A DNA stretch of 64,000 nucleotides from Macrostomum hystrix (GCA_950097015.1 CATNEN010000001.1:16372501-16436500), one strand, 5' to 3'. Shown: positions 22,627 to 34,560, counted from the first letter of the stretch. Made by a program: numbers and translations. Notes: a model not told the origin generated them from the letters alone.

Positions 22627-23438
22627 ATGAACCCCTTTTTTTCTATCCGGCATCTTTTTTTCCTCCCCCAACCCCGCCCTACTACTGTCTCCCATATGCT
22701 GCTAATCAGTCTGCATGTCAGCTTCCGTTGCCTGCTGCGTATCAGCCTCCATATCATCCAACAACTCAGCCTCCGCTGCCGACTGCTGCGTATCAGCCTC
22801 CATATCATCCAGCAACTCAGCCTCCGCTGCCGACTGCTGCGTATCAGCCTCCATTTCATCCAGCAACTCAGCCTCCGCTGCCGCCTGCTGCGTATCAGCC
22901 TCAGCCGCCCGCTACGAATCCGTCGCTAAAGGAAAGGATAGAGCGGATTAGAACTGTCCGCTCAGAAATACGCGCTCGTAAGTCTACTAAGCTTTTACTA
23001 AGTTTATATATGCACTGTGACGCTGCATTTAAGACCCTGACAGCGTATTTTGTTGTTGTTGTTGTATATATGCAGTATTACATGCACTTTATTTAATCTT
23101 CTGATATAGAAGGACCAAGTAATTTTAGTTTCCTGTAGCGTAAGCGTATTTATCCTTGTAACTATTAGAGAAATTTCACTTCATCTGTAGACTTAGAAAA
23201 TGCTTCAAATGCAAAACCGAACCACCGCTCGATCTTGCATTTGCCAAAGGCTTCGTACATCCCAACATGGCCCCAATTTTGTCTTTCAGTTGGTCTCTGT
23301 CGATTTTGTCTGCGGCGAGGTCATGTCGCCTCCGAGTGCAATGCCGCACAATTCGAAGTGAGGAGGCAAAGCCGAGGCCAACGCCGCAATCGAAGCCGAA
23401 GCAGAAGCCAAAGTCCATTCAACTTGATTGATAATTGA
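22627..23438 (+). CDS. Pro-rich, zinc-knuckle, Arg/Ser-tailed protein (module B)
   Basis: The frame reads proline- and tyrosine-rich sequence with three copies of a 17-residue repeat (QPPYHPATQPPLPTAAY). A charged stretch, LKERIERIRTVRSEIRAR, follows. A GTAAGT donor at 22978 and a CAG acceptor at 23289 (phase 1) join it to exon 2 (23290-23438). Exon 2 encodes a canonical CCHC knuckle, CRFCLRRGHVASEC, and an Arg/Ser-rich tail ending FNLIDN. The ATG at 22627 is one frame off from the repeats; two 7-T runs lie between, so a one-base indel or a missing first exon is likely. It occupies the same head-to-head place as the Gln-rich knuckle proteins of the other modules, but the sequence differs, so I treat it as a diverged or replaced partner. 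Function unknown; RNA or single-strand DNA binding is inferred. Confidence 0.65.
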
Positions 23439-24320
23439 AGAATAAAGTAGGACAATAAATAATTCAAGAAGAGGAAGAGCGTAATTCAAGATCGGAATGC
23501 TTTAAGCATAAATGGCTGAATTGCAAATACAAATGCGTTTTCATTTCCATTCATGATAAGATTGTATCATTTTCGTGTTATTTATTCATGCATAGAATAG
23601 CTTCTGGAAAATTGATATCTATATAACAAATAGCATAGTGTCGAAGGAAGATGGCTGTCTTGAATACGTAGAGAGGAAAGGATGATTATGATTGGATGGT
23701 TAAGTTGCCCCTCAATATATAAATTAACTGGGTTTTTCTAATTATCCCCAAAGGTTGCAGATAAACATAAATTTATCCCCCCAGAAACAAATAATTAATG
23801 CAGTGTGCGGCAATCCATAACGTATTTATAATTCCCAATTTATAGCCCAGCAAAAATTCCGTACTAAATCACCAGGTATGAAAATCAGCACAGTTAACAA
23901 TTATCCTCGGCTTCAACAAGTTTCCACATTTCCTAGTTTCCGCAGTAAACAATTATCCCCTGTTAACAATAATTTGCAGTTAGCAACACCTTCCTTTAAA
24001 GTTTAAACTAAAACAGCTTTCTTAGCAAAGCTGTGGACTCAGAAAATGCTTCAGAAAAATATGCTTCAGATAATATATATATTTTAGTTCGTAGTTTCCG
24101 AAAATCAAAAAGTACGAGCTAGATCCACAGATTTCCATAGATTAAGTGGCTCGTAATATGGATAAATCCCTTGATATGTCAATTTGCCCATGAGAAGAAA
24201 AAGGTCTTGCGATACGCTCGTATTTTACAGATGTACAGTAAATTCAAACAATGAAAAACATTCACCATACAGCCAGCCCTGATCTTTGACAGCCAGTCAA
24301 AATAGCAAAGCATACCTGCA
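23439..24320. other. AT-rich region without a gene
   Basis: No supported coding. TATCCCC and AATTATCCCC words recur at about 23740-23960. Confidence 0.5.
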
Positions 24321-24329
24321 ACTTTCGCC

Positions 24330-24870
24330 CCAGACAGCAAAGCAAAGTAAGTCTGCAGTTTCCCCTTAGACAGCGAAGCAGGTCTGCAGTTTGCCCTAGA
24401 CAATGCATATTTGCAGTCCCCCCATACGAAGCAGGTCTGCAGTTTCATCAGTTTCCCCAGTTTGAAAATATTCTTTCCAGCCTGCAAATAATCTCCACAG
24501 ATTGCAGACAGGCTGTGGGATTTTTTAAGTGTGTAGAAAATCTCATCTATGAATTTAAAGCTAATCACCCCATCCCCGTTCGCAGATAATCTCCCAATCT
24601 GCAGATAATCTCAGTTTGTATGTAATCTCCCCAGTTTGCATATAACATCCCAGTCTGCAGATAATCTTCCAGTTTGCTGATAAATGTCCCCAGTTATCAG
24701 ATCTAACTCATATTTAGCAATTGGCAGATTTGCACTTCCGCTAGACAATAAAGCGAGTCTGAAGTTCCCCTGCTCTTGACAGCAAAGCAGATCTGCAGTT
24801 TCCCTATGGACAATAAAGCAGGTATTCTGTTTCCTCCCCCAGAAACTAATGCGGATTTGCAGTTGCCCAT
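24330..24870. repeat. Degenerate short tandem repeats (CTGCAGTTT / GCAGATAATCTCC)
   Basis: Two intermixed decaying repeats occur here: CTGCAGTTTCCCC with GACAGCAAAGCAGG words, and a roughly 20-bp CAGATAATCTCCCCAGTTTG type at about 24580-24690. Both are worn. Confidence 0.6.
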
Positions 24871-26110
24871 ACACATGGAACTGCGAATCCCTCCGGGTCG
24901 CAAGCACAAATAACCACTTTATTTAATATTAATTATCATTATGGTTACAATCTATCAATCTATCAATATACATATACATGACCATAACAATTAGAAACAA
25001 TAAAAGTTAGGCCCTGCAAAAATACAATTGCGAAAGCTAGGCCTTTTGACATTGATAGCTTTCACCAACTTTTATTCAATTCCCTCTCGTCGTGACTCAG
25101 AAGCAGACAATCGCAGTGTTGCTTTAGATGATTTTCTAATTAAATGTAGTTTAACTAATGGGGCTATGATGCAAAACGATTCGTTTTACCAAATTCGCTA
25201 CAAATTTTTTAATCAGAAGAGTCAAGTCCTTTTAGGTTCGTAGATTTTTATTGTCTGCTTCCTTTTTGCCCTGGCTTCTGTCATCAGGGGTTTTTGTTAA
25301 CCGAGAGGGAGGCCCTTCCCTGATGCAGCAGCAAGCAAATCATAAATCAGGAGCTTGTTGGATAGTTCACTAACGTCTCGAATTCTTGAAATTATTTTCA
25401 AACATTTTAAACTGTCTTCTAATAGTTATTAGGGAAGTAAAGATGATGCTTGCTGCTGAAAGCTCAAGGCTAAGTCACCAACTTCACAGAAATGTGCAAA
25501 ATAGCACATTAAAATAGTAGATAAAAATTAACATGAAGAATTCTTTCCGAACGTATTAATTAAAGTATTAATATTTTAGAATGGGCCATAAAGTACATAA
25601 ACATACTTCCAACTTGCAAGATAAAATGTGTGTAAAACCAAAAGCAAATACATGTGAAAATTACACTCATTCATAATCTGAGTTCGTGGATGACAGATGA
25701 GTGTAAAAACGTGTCATATCTTGTCATATCATGTCAAAGAAGAAATCAATCGATTTTTTAAGGCAGACGAAATCATGACTCGACGCGTCATTTTCTAATT
25801 CTTTTAGAAACTTGCACAACTTGCGCCGGCAGACTTGGGCTTAGTGATAAATAAAGGCGGGAGCAATGGGCGAGTGCTTAGATGTGCGAGTATTAAAGCT
25901 GCAACTCGGTTTTCATGTCTGCCCCCGGTATCGGGTGAGAGTTTGAGTCACTTGCAAGGGAGATCCGAGAGAAGATGCTTACTCGCGCAAAAGGTGGCGA
26001 CTTTTCAATATTGCTGAGTATAAGTGCAAAAGCGAAAACACATCATTACTGTCATTCATGATCAGAGTTCGTTCGAAAATGACAGAAGTGTAAAAAGAAT
26101 GAGATAATCG
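24871..26110. other. Region without a supported gene
   Basis: The frames here are short and lack motifs. A GAGTTCGT...ATGACAGA...GTGTAAAAA string occurs twice (about 25680 and 26058). Confidence 0.45.
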
Positions 26111-26113
26111 TTA

Positions 26114-26405
26114 AATATGATCAAATGGATCTATTCTCAGGTGTCAGTCTTTCTGCTTGCTGGCTTCAACTCCGCATAGGAGACATGCAATGGGGCTAAT
26201 CAGAATACTCAGCTGGGGATCAGCTGTTCAGTCAAGAGTTAAGCATCACAAGGAGCCTACAGGTCTGCTAAGGCTACTTTAGACCATGGCTGCATAGTCT
26301 CTCCAGTTTAAGCAGAAGAAAGTATGGATCATGAAAGTAGCGAACATGTACTTTTCAACTGCTTCTCAGGGCCAACACTATGCAGTGCTCAATTGAAGTT
26401 CGATA
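26114..26405. repeat. Module-associated repeat T1/T3 (copy B)
   Basis: Contains GATCAAATGGATCTATTCTC and GTCAGTCTTTCTGCTTGCTG from T1. A worn version follows of the AGTCTCTAGGTTTGCTGGAG block seen at 35.4 and 39.7 kb. It lies just past the stop codon of the Rep-helicase gene, where a Helitron 3' end would be expected. Confidence 0.55.
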
Positions 26406-29400
26406 ATCTCACGAATGTCCAGTGAACAATCTTCTAGTCTTCAGTGAGCACCTCTGGGTACACCACGTTCCTGGTCTTGGTTCCGGAAACCCGGACGCGG
26501 ACATTGGCCGCGTTCTTCGCTCGTGACAGCGCCGTGTACAGCTGGCCATGCGTGAAGCAGCCGACAGCCAGGTCAACTCCAACGGTCTCCAGGGATTGTC
26601 CTTGTGCTTTGTGTATTGTAAGGCAGAAGCTCGGCTTCACCGGAAACTGCAGCCGCTTGAAATTCACTGGTAGATCCGCATTGTTTGGAATCAGCGGAAT
26701 TCGCGGCGGCAGGATCTCGTCTCCAGTGAACTGGCCGGCGGCAATCTTGCAGCGCAGCACATTATCGCCCATCGTGAGTACGATGAGCCGTGTACCGTTG
26801 CACAGCCGCGGCGGGTTGATATTCCGAAGAAGCACCAGCGGCATGCCCACCTTGATCCTGAGCAGATAAGTTGGAAAATTCGGGGCATCCAGCTGGTTTA
26901 GCAACTCCGTCGGGAAATGCTTAGCGGCCTCCTCATCAGCCAGGCTGTCTACAGAGCGATACTCTCGCAGGCAACCCGGTAAAATGCCCAGACACGTCTC
27001 GTTGATGGCATCGTTGTTGCAAAGTCGTTGTACGGCGCCAGTATCGCTCGACTTGCAAAATAGTCGTCCCGCTCCGCTGATTCTTCAAACGATGGGTACA
27101 CGAACTTGATCAGGTCATTCAGCGGAGCCTCTGCAGAAATCACCATCTCAGCGGGAAGGGACACCTTCTCCTCAGCATCCTGCTCGATTGTCCCGGTTCC
27201 GATCTGTGAAAAGAAACGCAATTAAAACATGGAACATGATATTCGCAATGATTCGCAAGAAAAAATGATAAAGTGTTAACCCATTCTCACCTGCATGAGT
27301 AGCTCCGTGAACTTCTGGTACACAGCGCAGACATCCTTGTTGGATCGGAGCAGCCGGACTGGGATCTTGAACCTAGAGTGAAGTTGTCATAGGTAGAATC
27401 GATTAGAAACGCGACTCCATAAAATTCAGAATCATTCCCCTAATCTAAAAAACTTACGTGGAATGCGCCGTCTGTCCACCTGGCAGCAGAGTCGCTGCGA
27501 TTCCAGATGCCGCAACGGCCAGGGCAACTTCACCGCGGCTGCGCACGAAGGCCAGCAAAACCTCCAGAAGGAAAGTCTTGCCAGTGCCAGCGGGCGCGTC
27601 CAAGAAGTGCAAGCCGCCAGAGCCGGCCACAAGATCCGCAGTCACCGACTCGTACACCGCAATCTGCTCCTCTGTCAGCATTGACAGTCTCGCTTCCCTG
27701 ATCTCGGCCTGTTCAACCTGGTCGAACTGCATCGGTCCGACTTGAGGCGGCACGGAGGCCGCAGGCAGGCCGTACTCGGGCAGGCTGTGACCGCCCATGG
27801 AGGTCAGCATGCTCTGCAGCTCGCGCAGCGCTAGGTCGGTGATTTCCTCAGCGCTCAGATCTCGGTGGTGAAACCGCAGGTCCTCGCACAGATCCTCGGC
27901 GAAAGTGCACCACAGCTCGCTGCCATCCTGAGGGTTGCCCCAAATGAGAATGACAGCCAACAGGTGCCTGAGAGCTCTCGGCATTCGCGACTGGTCTACC
28001 TCGGCTAGGCAGCGCCGCCAGTGGTCGTCTCGTTGCAGCAGACCCAGAGCCGTGCAAGCAGCCTTGGCGCTGGGATACAGCACTCCGTCCAGTGTGCAGC
28101 GCCTCGAAGCTGGTTGGCCCTCTAACCTGCAGGAGGAGCATTCGCATGTAAAACAGATCCCCTGCTCTCGGACTCACCGTGTACATTCGGGCAATGTTCG
28201 TGTTGTGCACAACACCAGGGTGGCCTTCAACTCTCGAACCCTGCTTGGCGCGGCGCCACTCCCTCTCGCTGTGGTGCCACACGAAGTAGGACGGCACCTC
28301 GGTGTACACCAGGCTTCTAGCGAATTCATCAGTGCGGCACAGCTTGGAGAAGGCCGTCAGCGTCGAATCTCTGGGTGACCTGGCCTTTGTGCTCGCATTT
28401 TGCTCGTTGAAATACACGAGCTGCTCGTTAGACTTGTGCACGCACAATCGGATCACAGCCGGAAATCTGTTGTGCACCTGATATGTTTTAGTTGAAAAAC
28501 CAAATCATTATTTTCCCATTTTTTGCTCCTAGCAATGCCTTTAAAACATCGATTACTTACTTCAAAGCCCAAGATGGTATTCACGGCTTCCATTGGGCCT
28601 ATGTAGCGCGCCAGCAGATACTCCTTGATCTCATTTCGCCCCTCCTTCTTGGCTTGAGTCGGAGCCTTGCTAGCTGAACCTTCCTGTCGTTCGCCGTCCG
28701 CAGCCTGCTCTCCTGGCCCGCTCGGCTTGTTTGCCTCGAACTTGAACGACGCCATTTCGCCGCCTTTTAGCAAGTACTTGATCACGTACTTGACCGACTT
28801 GACGGTGGCACAAACTTCAAAGTTCATGTGGCATTCGAAAAGGAGCAACAGGCCCGGGTTGTATGGTACAACCCACCTGTATTTGTGCCAGGAAAAGCAT
28901 TGCTAATTAATGATTTATGTATTCTAGCAATGGTAAATTAACCTACAGTAAATAAACAATTTAGCAATATAAATAAACTGAACACAAGGCTAAACTAAGT
29001 ACTTTGCTTTCGTATTAAAGAATCAACCTTTCAATCAAGTCTGAAAAAACACCAACACCTCCTCACTCACCTGTTGTCCATGCGAATGCTGCGGCCTTTA
29101 AATAGTTTGTCCACCGTAAAGCCGCCCATCTCAAGGGACAGCCTGCGATACAATGGGTAACCAGTATCGCTGGTTAGAGTCGCCTGTTGGAACTCCTTCG
29201 GGAAGCCCTTGCTGCACTGGCCGTCCACCATGCACGGGCAGGCTGGATTTACCACACCGCAGGGGCCATGGATCATGTGAGTCTTCACCAGCTCGTGCAG
29301 CCTCGGCTGCTGCTGTGGGTCCGGGATCTCAGCGGACACGATTTTGTCGTAGCGGTCCGGAGTCACTCTCTGTCCACTGACCAGCCAGAGCAGAAAGTGC

Positions 29401-29489
29401 ACATGGGGGAGACCTGTGGAAGAGATTAAAAAGTGATTCAAAGCAACGTATGAGTGATCCCAATTTAGTCTTGTATTAATAAAATTCTA

Positions 29490-29940
29490 AACCAGAGTTT
29501 GAATCATGGCTAAACCAGCGTTTGAATCATGGCTAAACCAGCGTTTGAATCATGGCTAAACCAGATCTTGAATCATGGCTAAACAAGAGTTTGAATCATG
29601 GCAAAACCAGAGTTTGAATCATGGCTAACCCAGCGTTTGAATCATTGCTAAACCAGCGTTTGAATCATGGCTAAACCAGAGTTTAAATCATGGCAAAAAC
29701 AGCGTCTGAATCATGGCTAAACCAGAGTTTAAATAATGACAAAACCAGAATTTGAATCATAGCTAAACCAGAGTCTGAATCATGGCAAAAACAGCGTCTG
29801 AATCATGGCTAAACCAGAGTTTGAATCATGGCATAACCAGAGTTTGAATCATAGCTAACCAGAGTTTGAATCATGGCTAAACCAGAGTTTGAATCATGGT
29901 TAAACAAGCGTTTGAATCATGGCTAAACCAGAGCTCAATT
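29490..29940. repeat. 23-bp minisatellite inside a Helitron intron
   Basis: About 19 copies of a 23-bp unit (here reading GAATCATGGCTAAACCAGAG) lie within the intron between the Rep and HUH exons. The same unit in the opposite orientation (TTTAGCCATGATTCAAAC) makes the arrays at 33.3, 42.2, 42.9, 56.2 and 62.2 kb. Confidence 0.85.
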
Positions 29941-30781
29941 CCGGTCTGCAATGACCCGTTGCATAAAAATATGGATAGCTAAACCTGGAATGTATAGCAA
30001 TGCAATCCTTGAACTCAAAAGTCTGTAATTACAGAATGAAAATTGAAAGCGCAAATTGCTCACTTACCGCGCTTCTGATATTCCAGACAGCAAACATGCG
30101 CGGCCTCCTTTCCAAAGCGCTTCCTCAGCTCGGCAAGCAGAGCCTTCTTCTTCAGCTCGAAAACGCGCGTGACAATATCCGGCCGGTCCTCAGGTCGCTG
30201 TCCAGGCAGCAGCTGTGCGCTGATTTCCGGCCACTTAGGGTTGCACGTCGCCGTGACAAACAGGTCCGGCTTGCCTAACTTTTGTACGTAGGTCATGGCG
30301 TCTTGCAGCCTCTCCATAAGGTACCTTGGCCCGCCAACGAAGCTGGAGGACAGGAACACGGGCGCAGGCTTGCCAATATCTGCCGGATTTGTGTCGGTCG
30401 ACCTGCCATCAGCAGCGAATAGAGCGTCTCGTAGACCGCTGTACGTCTCACTGCGCAGGTCGCTCTGATGGGTCCGCAGATAGAGCAGCCTCTCTGACTA
30501 AATCTTGGCGCACATGTCCACCAGGTACTGTTGGAACAGCCTCCGTCCGTAGTGTAGCAAGCTGCTCTGGCCAGCTCGCACCATGATTTCGCTGGCATAG
30601 TACTTCATCGGCGTCAGCTTGCGGCAATTGCTCATGCGCAGCTCCGGGTGCCAGCCGTCCTCGCCATGGGGGAACAGCAACACGTACTCCAGTGCATCAT
30701 ACGATCGGTGCGTTTTGCTAATCCTCTTGTAGCCGCCACCCCGCAGTTGAATGACAACATCTCGGCTAGTTGCTGGCTCGG

Positions 30782-30876
30782 CTGAGACTGAGGCAGAGTG
30801 GGCTGCCCGACTGGAAGAACAGCGGCAGCGGGACGCTCAGCGCAGAGAGGCTGAGACTGAGGCAGAGTGAGCTGAG
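30782..30876 (+). repeat. Inverted piece of the coiled-coil repeat inserted in the Rep exon
   Basis: Read on the plus strand, this stretch encodes the same charged repeat as the first Helitron exon (WAARLEEQRQRDAQR), although the host exon runs on the minus strand. It interrupts the Rep reading between NEVGILIVG and the VVIQLRGGGYKRI block, adding about 35 foreign residues. Confidence 0.7.
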
Positions 30877-32439
30877 CTGAACCAACAATGAGGATGCCGA
30901 CCTCGTTTGCCGTGGGCAAATTGTAGCCCCTGATTTTTAACGGTAGTAACAAATACTTTTAACAAAACTCTTTAGAACGGAAAAAAGTCTGTGTACGTGT
31001 ACATGTACAATTTTTTAAAGACAGGTTTTAAAATGCATTTAAATCCCTTTTCATTTATTGTTAGCTCACCTAATGTGTTCCCCAGAAGGCCTCCGGTCCG
31101 GGTGAATCACGATTCGCGCATCCACAAGCTCCGGATCCTCCATGATCCGCTGTGCTGCAGCCTTCAGGCTCCGAACGTAAAGGTTGCACTCATGAAGCAA
31201 CGTCTGTAGCAGCTCCTGTAGCTCTGGCTTCACCCTATCGCTCAGACTGCTGGCTTTCGAGTTCGCGGTCAGTAAAGTACACCTGCCAGCCGCGAGGAAC
31301 AGCAGACGCTTCAGCAAACAGCGGCATAGCAGTGTGGTGCAGCTGACCGCTGATGATGTAGCTGGGATTCCAGCCTGGCACCAACCGCGGCTTGGCACTC
31401 AGCGAGGTCAGGTGCAGCACGGAGTTGTAGCTCCGGATGTTGGTCAGGAACTCTGAGCTCATGCCGTGCCGGCCCATGTACAGGTCAGCCAGCAGCTGTG
31501 GCACAGTCCGGGTGGGCAGCTTCACCTTGCCGCCAGCACAGCAGAAATTGCCCGTCTCCATGCGGAACAGCTTGGCACCGCAATGGTTGCATGCCCAGTC
31601 CATTGGCCCGCAGTCATGGGCTGGGGCTTCTGGCCTCGCCATCGTCTCAGGCCTGATAAAAATGGAATGTATCTCTTAGTAACTGTTAATCTTGTGTCAT
31701 TTTACCTTGCAGTAGCGGGTCCGTCTTCAGCGCGGCCCGCAGTCTCATGTTCTGCCGGCATCGCTCTGGGGCCCTTGGCTTTCTTGGCCCTCTTGGCAGG
31801 AGTTCTGCTTGCTGTCAGTCTTGGGAACTCGGCATCTGTAAAGGCTTGCAAAGGCTCTCGAAGTCTCAGTGACTCGTAATGTTCATGGCGCAAGAGCACA
31901 CGCACAATGGCATTAGGAGGGCGCAAATTAGCCCTAAAATACTGCATCACATTACCATTGGCCTGGTAAATGACCAGATCCACATTAAAGCAGCGGCTCA
32001 ACAAAGAGGCAACTTCATCTGAAACATAAGTTCCGGTTTGAAAAGAGCAATTCACAATGTCATCAGCACTCTCAGGTGCAATGAGGCCATCTGCAACCAA
32101 CTGTGGCATGAGTTCTGCAACACGGCAAGACAAATCCTGCCGCAAGGAGGCTGCGTCAGTTTCCAGCGGGGTTCCACGCAGCTGATCACACACGGCATAA
32201 AAGAAGCAATTGCCATCTCCCACAATGGGCATTACCTGCAACTGATCAAAGGGTACAATAGCTTCCGTACCTTGCTGCTGGGTGTCCGACCTAAGGGGCA
32301 ATGAGTGAACGTAAGCACAGCTCCCTTAATTGGCTTTTCAAGACAATTTTAAAAAATTATCCCATTCAAGGCAATTCAGATAAAAAAACAAAAATAAAGA
32401 CTTGTTTTAAAACTTTGCTATAAAACTCACCTAGAAACC

Positions 32440-32865
32440 ACGGCTCCAGGGCGACGAATCCGATCGGCTTCCGGTCGGGCAGCTCGCTCTGCCTCAGTCT
32501 CAGCCTCTCTGCGCTGAGCGTTCCGCTGCCGCTGTTCTTCCAGTCGGGCAGCCCACTCTGCCTCAGTCTCAGCCTCTGCGCTGAGCGTCCCGCTGCCGCT
32601 GTTCTTCCAGACGGGCAGCTCACTCTGCCTCAGTCTCAGCCTCTCTGCGCTGAGCGTCCCGCTGCCGCTGTTCTTCCAGTCGGGCAGCCCACTCTGCCTC
32701 AGTCTCAGCCTCTCTGCGCTGAGCATTCCGCTGCCGCTGTTCTTCCAGTCGGGCAGCCCACTCTGCCTCAGTCTCAGCCTCTCTGCGCTGAGCATTCCGC
32801 TGCCGCTGTTCTTCCAGTCGGGCATCCCGCTCTGCCTCGGATTCTGCCTGTCGCCGTCGCTTAGC
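32440..32865 (-). repeat. 69-bp coding repeat of the coiled-coil exon
   Basis: Five to six 69-bp (23-residue) units encode an Ala/Glu/Arg-rich helix (AARLEEQRQRDAQR core). One unit has TGG changed to TGA and another lacks two bases. Copy A has about three to four units and copy C one to two, so unit number varies between elements. Confidence 0.8.
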
Positions 32866-32907
32866 ATCGCGGCTCTTCTTTAAACTGCTAGCGCCGCGTC
32901 GAACCAT

Positions 32908-33230
32908 GATTGAGAAATGAGAAGTGAAATGAAATAGTTGAGAAAGAATGATAAGGTTTGAAAGGTAAAAGTTTGTGATTTGGATGTCTGAAGAATCAGA
33001 TAAGGTGCCCTTATAGCCAAACTAAGTGCAGGCTATTTATCATCCAGTGGGCTGAATCGGCCCCTTATCTTAAGACGCAGTGTAAAAACTGAAAAATCGA
33101 TAAAGAAGAAAGGGGTCTCAATCTTAAAAACCTATGATTTCGGGTGTGGGCTCTCCAGGCGGGTGTGCACATTCCAGGGCAGAGGGCTAACAAAGTACAC
33201 TGGTCTGCGCCAGCCTGAAAATGAAGCGGG
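32908..33230 (-). promoter_or_regulatory. 5' flank of Helitron copy B
   Basis: This region is homologous to 10750-11215 and 41702-42015, ending at GCGCCAGCC. It should hold the promoter and left end of the full element. A TATAAGG-type word lies on the minus strand near 33010. Confidence 0.5.
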
Positions 33231-33324
33231 TTAGGGTACTAATGTACATGCTAATACTATACCCAGCAGAGAACCAATGTCGCTGTTGTATTAAACTGTT
33301 GGACACATTTAGAAAACAGACAGT

Positions 33325-33445
33325 TATTCAAACTCTGGTTTTGCAATGTTTCAGACTCTGGTTTAGCCATGATTCAAGCTCTGGTTTAGCCATGATTCAG
33401 ACGCTGGTTTTGCCAGCCATGATTCAAACTCTGGTTTAGCCGGTG
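33325..33445. repeat. 23-bp minisatellite, short array
   Basis: Five imperfect units of the TTTAGCCATGATTCAAAC family, ending in TTTAGCCGGTGTTCTATGAT. The same exit sequence follows the arrays at 43.25, 56.47 and (as a variant) 62.87 kb. Confidence 0.8.
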
Positions 33446-34560
33446 TTCTATGATTTATGATATTTTTTTTATTTACGAAATGAAAAAAATAAATTGAAAT
33501 AATCTTCAATCACTACTGGCTGAAAATTAGTCTAAATGATTTGACGCAGTGCAGAATCGAACCCTAGCCTAGCCTAACCTATTCCTAGTGCCTACACATC
33601 GGCTATTCCGACTGTTGGTTAGTGGGTGCAAAAATCAGCCTTATAAAATGAATTCTCAAAGTTCTGGCTTTGTACAATGAAGTAAGAAAATAGAGTACAC
33701 TCAGTCTCGCGGTTGGTTGTGTACATTTATTTCCAATTTGTCTCCAGAGTGCAGGCTTCAAATTCAATCAGCTAGGGGTTGTTGCGCAATTTGACGATGC
33801 AATTCTAATTCAGTGGCAGTGAGTAAAATTCTCAATAGGCCAAGATGGTTTGACCTTTGAAAGAAATCATGTTTTTCGAATATTTAATCCCCTTAGCAAT
33901 TTAGTTAAGCTTAATAAAAATACGTGTACCGATTCGGGACCATTTGTGATCTTTTGGTGAAGAAATGGTGAAAATCGGTTGAGCCGTTCGGGAGAAAATC
34001 AATTACAACCAAGCAAGCAAGCAAGCAAGCAAACATTTCATTTTTAGTATAGTGGACTAGCAAGTTTTGCCCCCCTTCGGGGAGCAGAAATAATTAAATT
34101 TCGTCTAATATATACCATTTAGCAGGAGTACTTTAAGTGTCTTTCTTAAGCTTAAGCTTAAAATAGGAATTTTTGGAGATCGTTAATAACGCATTTTAGG
34201 TAAAACAAAACTATCAACTTTTTACAGTTTTTTAGTTTAGAGCCCTGTATATGTCAATGTGTTTGATAAAAATTATCTTATTTATTTTTTTCATAAAACT
34301 GTTGCGAGCACTTTTTTAGATGTTACTGAAAATAAATTAAATGTTATTCCAAGAAATTGCACCTTTCCGAGAAATGACTTGCTTTATTCCGATTTTCTTG
34401 TTGCTTGTATTGTTCATGTGTACTAAAGTTTCATACACATCCAGACAAATTTTTTACTTTCTTCATTTGTAAGTAAATTTCTAAGCCCTGCTCATCGTAC
34501 TAACTGCGACTGCAATGTTCCGAACAATAAGTAGCTCAGCATTGCAACTATTGCCCTTAA
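33446..34560. repeat. SINE-like interspersed repeat and extended flank (copy 1)
   Basis: Repeated at 43257-43872, 56476-57100 and 62876-64000. The full 1.1 kb matches 62876-64000. It contains a B-box-like GGTTCGATTC (minus strand, about 33568), the tail TTGAGCCGTTCGGGAG, an AAGC microsatellite, and then TTTCATTTTTAGTATAGT. The next unit begins ACTAGCAAGTTTTGCC with the hairpin CCCCTTCGGGG. It is non-coding. Confidence 0.65.

Larger units (their letters stand above)
26434..32907 (-). pseudogene. OTU-Rep-helicase Helitron transposase, near full length but inactivated (copy B)
   Basis: Nine exons on the minus strand: 32907-32431 coiled coil; 32290-31706 OTU (GDGNCFFYAVCDQL, RHEHYE); 31652-31070 Helitron N-terminal zinc region (CNHCGAKLF, FCCAGGKVKLP); 30929-30068 Rep (GKPDLFVTATCNPKWPEI, EYQKRG); 29413-29071 with the HUH motif LPHVHFLLWL; 28878-28561 with the two-tyrosine YVIKYLLKGG; 28477-27458 with Walker A, APAGTGKTF; 27372-27291; 27203-26434 with the C-terminal helicase motifs FCLTIHKAQGQSLE and LYTALSRAK. 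Most splice sites are good GT/AG. Helitron Rep nicks DNA by rolling-circle chemistry and the helicase unwinds it. Defects: TAG at 30498-30500, frameshifts near 28090 and 27020, a broken coiled-coil repeat, an inverted insert at about 30782-30875, and loss of the helicase segment with Walker B and the GGDFRQ motif. Confidence 0.88.

Noticed and set aside
29490-29940. CRISPR-like array of short repeats
   Set aside because: Units are contiguous with no unique spacers, and the setting is a eukaryotic intron.
33540-33640. tRNA gene or tRNA-derived SINE head on the minus strand (GGTTCGATTC)
   Set aside because: Only the B-box decamer fits; no cloverleaf arms and no convincing A box could be drawn.
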